From: JAWLGW01 sp964569055
GTDB lineage: Bacteria; Planctomycetota; J058
DNA: 5,242 nt
Assembly (NCBI GenBank): GCA_964569055.1
Contig: CAZMSZ010000482.1
Location: 1-5,242 of the forward strand
Direction: 5' to 3'
Part shown: piece by piece, positions 1-5,242 of the stretch
Position numbering within the stretch: position 1 is the first letter of the stretch
Layout of the letters: each line of letters opens with the position of its first letter
Position numbers and translations under genes: made by a program
The notes under the pieces: model-generated
Database searches by the model: none
What the model saw: only the letters and a program-made list of their open reading frames with translations
What the model was told of the DNA's origin: nothing

Positions 1-2184
1 GCGGTCACGGCCGCCGCGCTCGCCGCCCTCGCGCCGCGGGGGACGCGGGCGCTCGGCGCCCTCCTCGCCCTCGGGGGGCGGGCCCTCGGCGCGCTTCTTG
101 GAGACCTTCACGCGCCCCTGCGGGTCGACGTCGATCACCTCGACCTCGAGCGTGTCGCCCTCCTTGACCACGTCGTGCACGTTCTCGACGTAGCTGTGCG
201 AGAGCTCCGACACGTGGCACAGCGCCTCGAGCCCGGGCAGCAGCTCCACGAAGCAGCCGAAGTCGCGGATGCTCACCACGCGGCCCTGGAAGCGCGTGCC
301 GATCTCGACCGACGCCGTCAGCGCGCGGACCATCTGCTCGGCCAGCTCGATGTTGCTGTTGTGGTCGCCCGAGATCACGGCCAGGGCGCGGTCCTCCTCG
401 ACGCCGATCTTGGTCTTGGTCTCCTCCTGCAGCTTGCGGATCACGCTGCCGCCGGGGCCGATCAGCGCGCCGATCTTGGCGGTGTCGATCGGCACCTGAA
501 TGATCCGCGGCGCGTAGGTCGACAGGCTGGGGCGCGGCTTCTGCAGCGCGCTGAGCATTTCGCGCAGGATGTGGATCCGGCCCTCGCGCGCCTGCTCGAG
601 CGCCTCACCCATGATCTCGCGGCTGAGGCCGGCCAGCTTCACGTCCATTTGCAGGGCGGTGATCCCCTTCTGGGTGCCGGCGACCTTGAAGTCCATGTCG
701 CCGCACGCGTCCTCGGAGCCGAGGATGTCCGAGAGGATCACGCGTTTGTCGCCCTCGCTGATCATGCCCATGGCGATCCCGGCCACCGGGCGGCGAATGC
801 TCACGCCGCCGTCCATGAGCGCCAGGGTGCCGCCGCAGACCGACGCCATGGACGAGCTGCCGTTCGACTCGGTGATGTCCGAGCGGATCCGGATCGTGTA
901 GGGGAACTGCTCGAAGTCGGGGATCAGCGGCTTGAGCGCGCGCTCCGCCAGGGCGCCGTGGCCGATCTCGCGCCGCTTCGGGCCGCGGTTGGGCCAGGCC
1001 TCACCGACCGAGTAGGCCGGGAAGTTGTAGTGGAGCATGAACTTCTGCCGGGTGGGCTCGTTGAGCCCCTCCACCCGCTGATCGTCCATGACCGAGCCGA
1101 GGGTGAGCGAGATCAACGCCTGCGTCTCGCCGCGCGTGAACAGCGCCGAGCCGTGCGTCCGCGGCAGGACCCCGACCTCGACCGTGATCGGGCGAATGTC
1201 CTTGGGCCCGCGGCTGTCCGCGCGCTTGAGCTCGTGGAGGGCCGAGTCGCGGATCACCTTCTTGGTGAGCTTCTCGAACGCGCCCTTGACGTAGGAGGTC
1301 CGCGTCTTGAGCTCCTCACCCTCGAGGCCCGCGGTCAGCTCCTCGATCGCCTTGTTGCGGACCGCCACGATCGCGTCCTTGCGCGCGTGCTTGCCCGGGG
1401 TGAAGTTGACCGCCTTCACCTGGTCGTAGTAGGCCGCGACCTTGGCGTCGAGCTCCTCGTCGCGCGCGGGCGGGGTGAACTCCGCCTTCGTCGCGTTGCA
1501 CTTGGCGACGAGCTCCTGGATCAGCGCGGCGACCTGCTTGCTCGCCTGCTCGCCCGCGAACAGCGCGTCGAGCATCTGCTCCTCGCTCAGCTCGTTGGCG
1601 CCGGCCTCGACCATGGTGATCGCGTCGGGGGTGGCGGCCACCACGAGGTCGAGGTCGCCCCCCTCGCGCTGCGCGAAGGTGGGGTTGATCACGACCTGCC
1701 CGTCGACCATGCCCACGCGGCAGGCGCCGATCGGGCCCTCCCACGGGATCTGGGAGATCGCCAGCGCCGCCGAGGCGCCGACCATGCCGAGGATGTCCGC
1801 GTCGTTCTCGCCGTCGAACGACCACACCAGAATGTTGATCGAGACCTCGGCCATGAAGCCGCTCGGGAACAGCGGGCGGCAGGGGCGGTCGATCAGACGC
1901 GCGGTCAGGACCTCCTTGGTCGAGGGGCGCCCCTCGCGCTTGAAGAACCCGCCCGGGAACTTGCCCGCGGCCGAGGTCGACTCGCGGTAGTCGACCGAGA
2001 GGGGGAAGAAGTCCTGCCCGGGGCGGGCCTTGTCGGTGGCGGCGGTGGCGAGCACGATCGTCTCGCCGAGGCGGACGGTCACCGCGCCGTGCGCCTGGCG
2101 GGCGATCCGCCCGGTCTCGATCGTCAACGTCTTGCCGGCGATCTCGGCGGAGACGCTGACCGGGCTTTGAACGGGATTTGGCAC
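1..2184 (-). CDS. pnp: Polyribonucleotide nucleotidyltransferase (PNPase), C-terminus cut by window edge
   Basis: PNPase is a cytoplasmic trimeric 3'-5' exoribonuclease that degrades mRNA phosphorolytically and can add tails in reverse. 728 codons are visible with no stop (E. coli PNPase has 711), so only the extreme C-terminus is missing. Domains in order: RNase PH-like domain 1 (about 14-145, with RLIDRPCRP at 96-104), a helical linker region, RNase PH-like domain 2 (about 325-545), KH domain with an IGPGG loop (GPGG at 576-579), S1 domain (about 629-695, with FGCFVE), then a tail from about 698 rich in Arg, Gly, Glu and Pro. Catalytic-type residues are present: FTRGET from 349, the Ser triplet 443-445, and D492, D498 and K500, which align with E. 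coli D486, D492 and K494. The start is GTG at 2184, chosen because AGAGGAG lies 5 nt upstream; another in-frame GTG at 2190 overlaps that site. The gene lies 248 bp downstream of rpsO in the usual order. Apparently intact and active. Confidence 0.97.
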   Translation of the reverse strand, partial: MPNPVQSPVSVSAEIAGKTLTIETGRIARQAHGAVTVRLGETIVLATAATDKARPGQDFFPLSVDYRESTSAAGKFPGGFFKREGRPSTKEVLTARLIDRPCRPLFPSGFMAEVSINILVWSFDGENDADILGMVGASAALAISQIPWEGPIGACRVGMVDGQVVINPTFAQREGGDLDLVVAATPDAITMVEAGANELSEEQMLDALFAGEQASKQVAALIQELVAKCNATKAEFTPPARDEELDAKVAAYYDQVKAVNFTPGKHARKDAIVAVRNKAIEELTAGLEGEELKTRTSYVKGAFEKLTKKVIRDSALHELKRADSRGPKDIRPITVEVGVLPRTHGSALFTRGETQALISLTLGSVMDDQRVEGLNEPTRQKFMLHYNFPAYSVGEAWPNRGPKRREIGHGALAERALKPLIPDFEQFPYTIRIRSDITESNGSSSMASVCGGTLALMDGGVSIRRPVAGIAMGMISEGDKRVILSDILGSEDACGDMDFKVAGTQKGITALQMDVKLAGLSREIMGEALEQAREGRIHILREMLSALQKPRPSLSTYAPRIIQVPIDTAKIGALIGPGGSVIRKLQEETKTKIGVEEDRALAVISGDHNSNIELAEQMVRALTASVEIGTRFQGRVVSIRDFGCFVELLPGLEALCHVSELSHSYVENVHDVVKEGDTLEVEVIDVDPQGRVKVSKKRAEGPPPEGEEGAERPRPPRREGGERGGRDR

Positions 2185-2189
2185 GAACA

Positions 2190-2196
2190 CTCCTCT
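2190..2196 (-). promoter_or_regulatory. Shine-Dalgarno site of pnp
   Basis: The minus strand reads AGAGGAG, then five bases (TGTTC), then the GTG start at 2184. This is the best ribosome binding site in the window. It decides between two in-frame GTG codons (2190 and 2184), since the upstream one overlaps the site itself. Confidence 0.75.
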
Positions 2197-2199
2197 GGG

Positions 2200-2221
2200 G
2201 CGGCGGGCTCTCGCGCGCCGC
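2200..2221 (-). promoter_or_regulatory. Hairpin just upstream of the pnp ribosome binding site
   Basis: A 6-bp all-G/C inverted repeat (2200-2205 against 2216-2221, 10-nt loop) ends 3 nt before the pnp Shine-Dalgarno site in the mRNA direction. It could influence ribosome access or PNPase-dependent autocontrol of pnp, as the pnp leader does in E. coli. The role is inference; in a region this GC-rich a 6-bp stem can occur by chance. Confidence 0.3.
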
Positions 2222-2334
2222 GCTTGCTGCTACTCTTCGTCGTTCTGGTTGGTGTGCGGTCGCGGTGCGGAGCGGGCCCGGCCGGGGCCGGGGGCCGCCC
2301 ACGCGGCGCTCGCGACGGCCCAGCGGGCCGGAGC

Positions 2335-2351
2335 GCCACGACGTGGCCACG
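2335..2351. repeat. Overlapping CCACG/CGTGG inverted repeats in the rpsO-pnp spacer
   Basis: The segments gccacg (2335-2340) and cgtggc (2342-2347) are inverted around a single base. The second overlaps a perfect 10-bp palindrome, cgtggccacg, at 2342-2351. Together they give three alternating copies of the same half-site, which could form alternative RNA stems or a protein site. No known binding motif is recognised. Confidence 0.35.
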
Positions 2352-2371
2352 CGGGGCGTCCCGAGGAGGGG

Positions 2372-2385
2372 CGCCGCGCGCGGCG
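2372..2385. repeat. Perfect 14-bp GC palindrome in the rpsO-pnp spacer
   Basis: The sequence cgccgcgcgcggcg is its own reverse complement. In RNA it would form a short G/C stem, but there is no T-run after it on either strand, so it is not a canonical intrinsic terminator. It may be part of a larger processing structure, or simply reflect base composition. Confidence 0.35.
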
Positions 2386-2400
2386 TTGGTTCGACTGCGG

Positions 2401-2428
2401 GAGGACGCCCACGGGGGCGAGGCGCCTC
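2401..2428 (-). promoter_or_regulatory. Stem-loop just downstream of the rpsO stop codon
   Basis: In the mRNA direction, 4 nt after the rpsO TAG, GAGGCGCC can pair with GGCG-T-CCTC (2421-2428 against 2401-2409, one bulged base at 2405, 11-nt loop). The first arm also begins a perfect 10-bp palindrome at 2419-2428. The position matches where E. coli has an attenuating terminator between rpsO and pnp. No U-tract follows, so leaky termination or 3'-end protection of the rpsO message is more likely than efficient termination. Confidence 0.4.
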
Positions 2429-2432
2429 AGGG

Positions 2433-2711
2433 CTACTTGCGCAGCCCGAGCGCCTGGATCAGCGTGCGATAGGCCTCCTCGTCGTTGGCGCGCAGGTACT
2501 TGAGGAGGCGGTTGCGCTGGCCGACGAGCCGGAGCAGGCCGCGCTGGCCGCTGAAGTCCTTCTTGTTGGCCTTCATGTGCTCGTTGATGTGGTTGATCCG
2601 CTCGGTGAGGAGCGCGATCTGGACCTGCGGCGAGCCGGTGTCCTTCTCGTGGGTGCGGTGCTTCTCGACGATGGCCTTGCGCTTCTCGGCGACGGTAGCT
2701 TGCTGGCTCAC
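2433..2711 (-). CDS. rpsO: 30S ribosomal protein S15
   Basis: S15 is a primary 16S rRNA-binding protein of the small-subunit platform, and in many bacteria it represses its own translation. The 92 residues (E. coli 89 with Met) cover the whole family: a helical N-terminus, the signature DTGSPQVQIALLTERI at 24-39, the NH..EH segment at 40-45, and a basic C-terminal half ending in LGLRK. GTG at 2711 is the start because an in-frame TGA lies only six codons upstream. The preceding site is weak: purine-rich AGAGAAGAAG at 2715-2724, with its GAG 9 nt from the start. Residues 52-55 read DFSG where E. coli has DHHS, so part of the rRNA-contact loop differs. The gene sits 213 bp downstream of manC and 248 bp upstream of pnp, in the classical rpsO-pnp order. 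Confidence 0.98.
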   Translation of the reverse strand: MSQQATVAEKRKAIVEKHRTHEKDTGSPQVQIALLTERINHINEHMKANKKDFSGQRGLLRLVGQRNRLLKYLRANDEEAYRTLIQALGLRK

Positions 2712-2735
2712 GGGCTTCTTCTCTGCTCTTCATGC

Positions 2736-2757
2736 GCGCGACGAGGGCTCGTCGCGC
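2736..2757 (-). promoter_or_regulatory. Strong hairpin in the rpsO leader, candidate autoregulatory element
   Basis: Positions 2736-2745 are the exact reverse complement of 2748-2757, giving 9-10 base pairs around a 2-4 nt loop. In the rpsO mRNA the stem ends 24 nt before the GTG start, just ahead of the weak purine-rich ribosome binding site. Further upstream, the CGGCCG copies at 2763-2768 and 2784-2789 can pair around a smaller GAG/CTC stem. S15 is known to bind structured leaders of its own mRNA in several lineages with unrelated folds, so an S15-responsive leader is a reasonable inference. The stem is directly seen; its function is not shown. Confidence 0.5.
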
Positions 2758-2804
2758 CGGTCGGCCGGTCGCGAGGCGAAGCTCGGCCGGGATTTAGAGG
2801 GCGA

Positions 2805-2832
2805 AATGTAGCAGGGAAGCGCGGCGATGCAA
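2805..2832 (-). promoter_or_regulatory. Possible sigma-70-type promoter for rpsO-pnp
   Basis: On the minus strand TTGCAT (2832-2827) and TACATT (2810-2805) are separated by 16 bases, matching 3 of 6 and 4 of 6 consensus bases. This is the least GC-rich stretch of the manC-rpsO gap. It would give a leader of roughly 85 nt containing the hairpins upstream of rpsO. The match is moderate only; another promoter could lie in the gap, or rpsO could be read from manC. Confidence 0.35.
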
Positions 2833-2902
2833 GCGTGCGTCTCGGGCGGCGCTACCCAGGGTCGGGTCGGGCCATAGCGGGGCGCCGGGCCGGCTCCGGG
2901 GA

Positions 2903-2921
2903 GGTGACGCTGGGCGTCACC
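2903..2921 (-). terminator. Hairpin immediately after the manC stop codon
   Basis: A perfect 8-bp inverted repeat (2903-2910 against 2914-2921, 3-nt loop) begins 3 nt after the manC TGA. The placement and tight loop suggest a transcription terminator or mRNA 3'-end stabiliser. No U-tract follows (the minus strand continues TCCCC), so it is not a textbook intrinsic terminator. It supports manC being a separate unit from rpsO-pnp. Confidence 0.5.
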
Positions 2922-2924
2922 GGC

Positions 2925-4007
2925 TCAGGTGTAGGCCTCGAGGTCGGGCGCGGCGCCGAGGCGCTGCACGAGCTGCTTGACCTCCTCGGCCCGCTCGCGC
3001 GGGCAGATCAGGGTCGCGTCGCGGGTCTGCACGACCATGAGGTCCTCGACGCCGATCATGGCCACCAGCCGGCCGTCCCCGTGCACGAACACGTTCTTGG
3101 CGTCGTGGGTCACCAGGGTCGCGTTTTGGGCCACGTTCCCCTCGGGGTCGGCCGGGTAGAGCGGGGGGATCGCGGCCCACGAGCCCACGTCGCTCCACTC
3201 GAAGTCGACCTCCAGCACGCGCACCCCGCGCGCCCGCTCCAGCACGGCGTAGTCGATCGAGATCTTCTCGACCGCGGCGTACTCCTCGCGCAGCACGGCG
3301 GGACCCTCGGGCGTCCCCCAGGCGGCGGCGATCCGCTCGATCGCGGCCGCCGTGCGCGGCAGGTGCTCGCGGAGCGCGTCGAGGAGCGCGGCCGCGCGCC
3401 ACACGAAGATCCCGCTGTTCCACAGGTAGCCGCCCTGCTCGAGGTAGCGCCGCGCCGTCTGGGCGTCGGGCTTCTCGCAGAACGCCTCCACCGCGTAGGT
3501 CGGGAGCCGCCCGCGCGCCTCGGCCTCGGGCGCGCCGCGGCGAATGTAGCCGTAGCCGGTGTGCGGCGTGGTCGGGCTGATCCCGAACGTCACCACCCCG
3601 CCGCCCGCGGCCGCGAGGTCGTGCGCCTGCCGCAGCGCCTCGCGGAACTTGGTCGCCGGGCGGACCACGTGGTCGGCCGGCGTCACGGCGAGCACCGCCT
3701 CGGGGTCGCGGCCGGCGATCAGCGCGGCCGCCAGGCCCATGGCGATCGCGGTGTCCTTGGGCTGCGGCTCGACCACGAGGTTGCGCGCGGCGATCTCGGG
3801 GAGCTGCTCGGCCACGCCGAACGCGAGCGCCTCGCTCGTGACCACGTACATGCGCTCGGGCTCGGCCAGGCCGCGCAGCCGGTCGTAGCTCTGCTGCAAG
3901 AGCGTGCGCGAGCCGGCCAGGCTGAGGAACTGCTTGGGGCGATCGCGGCGCGAGAGCGGCCAGAAGCGCGTCCCGGAGCCGCCCGCGAGGATCACGGCGT
4001 GGAGCAT
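2925..4007 (-). CDS. manC: Mannose-1-phosphate guanylyltransferase (GDP-mannose pyrophosphorylase), monofunctional
   Basis: The enzyme joins mannose 1-phosphate and GTP to give GDP-mannose, the donor for O-antigen, exopolysaccharide and other glycans; it is cytoplasmic. The 360 residues carry a nucleotidyltransferase fold: LAGGSGTRFWPLSR at 7-20 with PKQFL at 24-28 (nucleotide and catalytic loop), EPQPKDTA at 80-87, TPADHVV at 109-115 (metal-binding Asp), FCEKPD at 176-181, WNSGIFVW at 196-203, KISIDYAVLE at 248-257 and DFEWSDVGSW at 268-277. A short C-terminal domain ends near 350. The cupin phosphomannose isomerase domain of the roughly 470-residue bifunctional ManC/AlgA type is absent, so mannose 6-phosphate must come from another gene. 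Position 80-87 has KDTA where the family usually has RNTAP or RDTA. The ATG at 4007 directly precedes the conserved N-terminal strand; no Shine-Dalgarno site is visible. It is divergent from lpxD. Confidence 0.93.
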   Translation of the reverse strand: MLHAVILAGGSGTRFWPLSRRDRPKQFLSLAGSRTLLQQSYDRLRGLAEPERMYVVTSEALAFGVAEQLPEIAARNLVVEPQPKDTAIAMGLAAALIAGRDPEAVLAVTPADHVVRPATKFREALRQAHDLAAAGGGVVTFGISPTTPHTGYGYIRRGAPEAEARGRLPTYAVEAFCEKPDAQTARRYLEQGGYLWNSGIFVWRAAALLDALREHLPRTAAAIERIAAAWGTPEGPAVLREEYAAVEKISIDYAVLERARGVRVLEVDFEWSDVGSWAAIPPLYPADPEGNVAQNATLVTHDAKNVFVHGDGRLVAMIGVEDLMVVQTRDATLICPRERAEEVKQLVQRLGAAPDLEAYT

Positions 4008-4085
4008 GAGCGGGCGAGTCTATCCAGCGCCGACCAACTGCGCGAGCGTTCCCGCCCGCCCACCGCTCGTGCTAGAACGTGCCCC
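4008..4085. promoter_or_regulatory. Divergent manC/lpxD promoter region
   Basis: All signals driving both genes, unless they are read from elsewhere, must lie in or near these 78 bases. Minus-strand TAGACT (4022-4017) ends 9 nt before the manC ATG. Plus-strand TAGAAC (4073-4078) ends 7 nt before the lpxD ATG. Each matches TATAAT at 4 of 6 positions, and neither has a clear -35 partner. No Shine-Dalgarno sequence precedes either ATG, so both transcripts could be leaderless. An inverted repeat, cgagcg (4043-4048) and cgctcg (4064-4069), might be an operator between them. The hexamers are seen; the promoter roles are inference. Confidence 0.4.
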
Positions 4086-5132
4086 ATGTCCGGCAAGAGC
4101 ATGACCCTGGGCGCGATCGCCGCCCTGCTCGGCGGCGAGGTGGTCGGGGACGCGGCGACCGAGATCTTCACGATCGCGCCGATCCAGCACGCCCACCCCG
4201 GCGCCCTCAGCTTCATCTCCAACAGGAAGTACATTCGTCAGCTCGCCGAGACGCGCGCCTCGGGCGTGCTCGTCTCGCCCGAGCTGCGCGAACGCGAGCG
4301 GCCGGCGGGCACCTCGCTGGTGGTGCTCGAAGACCCCTACATGGGCTTCGCGCGCCTCCTGCAGCACATGACCAGGACGCCGCGCGAGCTGCTCGGCGTG
4401 AGCGAGCGGGCCCACGTCGACCCGAGCGCGCGCCTGGGCGCCGAGGTCAACGTGCACCCCTTCGCCTACGTCGGCCCCGGCGCGACGATCGGCGATCGGG
4501 TCGACCTGCACCCGGGCGCCTACGTGGGCGCCGGCGCGCGGATCGGCGACGACACCGTGATCGGCCCCAACGCGGTCGTGCACCACGGCTGCGACGTGGG
4601 CGCCCGCTGCCACGTCTACGCCGGCGCCGTGATCGGCTCGGACGGGTTCGGCTTCGCGCCCGACCTCAAGGAGGGCCTCCACGTCAAGATCCCGCAGATG
4701 GGCAACGTGGTGGTCGAGGACGACGTGGAGATCGGCGCCAACGTCACGATCGACCGCGCCGCCATGGGCGAGACGCGCGTGGGGCGCGGCACCAAGATCG
4801 ACAACCTGGTGCAGGTCGGCCACAGCGCCTCGCTGGGCCGCGGCTGCTTCGTGGTCTCGCAGGCCGGGATCAGCGGCACGACCAAGGTCGGCAACGGCGT
4901 CACGATCGCGGGCCAGGCCGGGATCGCCGGCCACGTGACCGTCGGCGACGGCGCCTCGATCGGCGCCCAGGCGGGCGTCCACTCCGACGTGGCCCCCGGC
5001 GCCAAGATGCTCGGCAGCCCCGCCCTCGAGGGCGACGAGGCCAAGCGGGCGCTGGTCGTGATCCGCAGGCTCCCCGAGCTGCGGGCCAAGCTGCGTGAGC
5101 TCGAGCAGCGGCTGGAGAAGCTGGGGGGGTAA
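4086..5132 (+). CDS. lpxD: UDP-3-O-(3-hydroxyacyl)glucosamine N-acyltransferase
   Basis: LpxD transfers a 3-hydroxyacyl chain from acyl carrier protein to the 2-amino group of UDP-3-O-acyl-glucosamine, the third step of lipid A synthesis, in the cytoplasm. The 348 residues (E. coli 341) show the full architecture. An N-terminal uridine-binding domain has LSFISNRKY, with F43, N46 and Y49 at the positions known in the family. A left-handed beta-helix of hexapeptide repeats runs from about 110 to 308, and a C-terminal helix (about 318-348) is rich in Leu, Arg and Glu. The VKIPQ.G core, DDVEIGAN.TIDR and NLVQVGHS are conserved; H246 aligns with the catalytic base H239 of E. coli. ATG 4086 is taken as the start, though an in-frame ATG at 4101, just before TLGAIAALLGG, is also possible; neither has a good Shine-Dalgarno site. 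It stands divergent from manC rather than visibly in an lpxD-fabZ-lpxA cluster. Confidence 0.97.
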   Translation: MSGKSMTLGAIAALLGGEVVGDAATEIFTIAPIQHAHPGALSFISNRKYIRQLAETRASGVLVSPELRERERPAGTSLVVLEDPYMGFARLLQHMTRTPRELLGVSERAHVDPSARLGAEVNVHPFAYVGPGATIGDRVDLHPGAYVGAGARIGDDTVIGPNAVVHHGCDVGARCHVYAGAVIGSDGFGFAPDLKEGLHVKIPQMGNVVVEDDVEIGANVTIDRAAMGETRVGRGTKIDNLVQVGHSASLGRGCFVVSQAGISGTTKVGNGVTIAGQAGIAGHVTVGDGASIGAQAGVHSDVAPGAKMLGSPALEGDEAKRALVVIRRLPELRAKLRELEQRLEKLGG

Positions 5133-5135
5133 GGG

Positions 5136-5164
5136 CTCGGGCTGCGGCCTTCTCGCGGCTCGAG
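5136..5164 (+). terminator. Hairpin after lpxD
   Basis: Beginning 4 nt after the lpxD TAA, 5136-5146 can pair with 5154-5164 over 11 base pairs (two G-U wobbles) around a 7-nt loop. The position fits a terminator or 3'-end stabiliser for lpxD. There is no U-tract after it, as with the manC hairpin, so the mechanism is uncertain. Confidence 0.5.
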
Positions 5165-5165
5165 A

Positions 5166-5234
5166 GACCGCCAAGGGGAGAGCTGTCGCTGCGGGTTCGG
5201 CTCCTTGCTCCTTGCGGAAACATTGACCGCCAAG
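5166..5234. repeat. Short direct repeats downstream of lpxD
   Basis: The 10-mer gaccgccaag occurs at 5166-5175 and again at 5225-5234 (59 bp apart). Between them, ctccttg is repeated in tandem at 5201-5214. No gene is evident from 5133 to the window end. The repeats may be chance, or part of a regulatory region for a gene beyond the edge. Confidence 0.3.
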
Positions 5235-5242
5235 AGCGCCAT

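Noticed and set aside
1316..2350. A 344-codon minus-strand open frame overlapping pnp
   Set aside because: It reads pnp in a wrong frame and is dominated by Arg, Gly and Pro; the conserved PNPase frame covers the same bases.
175..2472. A 765-codon open frame on the plus strand antisense to pnp
   Set aside because: The translation is low-complexity, rich in Arg, Ala, Leu, Asp and His, with no recognisable domain. The minus strand here encodes textbook PNPase, and G/C-biased third codon positions suppress stops in the antisense frame.
2230..2733. A minus-strand frame starting at ATG 2733, ahead of rpsO, which has an ATG instead of GTG
   Set aside because: It is out of frame with S15 and gives no conserved protein. 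S15 in its correct frame starts at GTG 2711 after an in-frame stop.
4413..5010. Periodic repeats in the second half of lpxD that look like a DNA repeat array
   Set aside because: They are the codons of the hexapeptide repeats forming the left-handed beta-helix of LpxD, not a CRISPR or satellite.
2178..5132. A 984-codon plus-strand open frame apparently fusing a long N-terminal region to LpxD
   Set aside because: Only the part from 4086 is real LpxD at normal family length. The upstream part is antisense to rpsO and manC and has no domain; the fusion is an artefact of few stops in high-GC DNA.
4020..5174. A 384-codon minus-strand open frame antisense to lpxD
   Set aside because: Its repetitive Ala, Asp, His and Val-rich product mirrors the hexapeptide repeats of lpxD; no independent domain or ribosome binding site is seen.
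4616..5242. A minus-strand frame starting at the right window edge (ATG 5242)
   Set aside because: Most of it is antisense to lpxD and there is no conserved motif. The upstream region is not visible, so only a small unseen gene at the edge cannot be excluded.

Overview
The window comes from a very GC-rich chromosome (well above 65% G+C by eye, not computed) of a Gram-negative bacterium. Third codon positions are almost all G or C. lpxD implies a lipid A outer membrane. Base composition and the protein sequences would fit a myxobacterial or other deltaproteobacterial-type lineage, but that placement is a low-confidence inference; phylogeny of S15 and PNPase would be needed to settle it. All four genes are conserved housekeeping or envelope genes. 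I see no tRNA, rRNA, CRISPR array, insertion sequence, phage gene or toxin module.

Layout. Positions 1-2184 (minus strand) hold pnp, polynucleotide phosphorylase, nearly complete but running off the left edge inside its Arg/Gly/Glu-rich C-terminal tail. Positions 2185-2432 are a 248-bp, very GC-rich rpsO-pnp spacer full of inverted repeats. Positions 2433-2711 (minus) hold rpsO, ribosomal protein S15. Positions 2712-2924 contain the rpsO leader, with a strong perfect hairpin next to the ribosome binding site, a possible promoter, and a hairpin just after the manC stop codon. Positions 2925-4007 (minus) hold a monofunctional mannose-1-phosphate guanylyltransferase (manC type). Positions 4008-4085 are a 78-bp divergent promoter region. 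Positions 4086-5132 (plus) hold lpxD. Positions 5133-5242 are a short 3' flank with a hairpin and small direct repeats.

How the genes work together. rpsO-pnp is the classical translation/RNA-decay pair, in which S15 and PNPase often control their own mRNAs; the structured leader and spacer here are consistent with that. manC makes GDP-mannose for O-antigen, exopolysaccharide or glycoconjugates, and lpxD adds the third acyl chain in lipid A synthesis, so the divergent pair is an envelope-glycolipid locus. The very long open frames antisense to pnp, rpsO and manC are composition artefacts.

I found no convincing previously undescribed system. The points most worth a second look are the rpsO leader hairpin, the possibly leaderless divergent manC/lpxD starts, and a changed rRNA-contact segment in S15.
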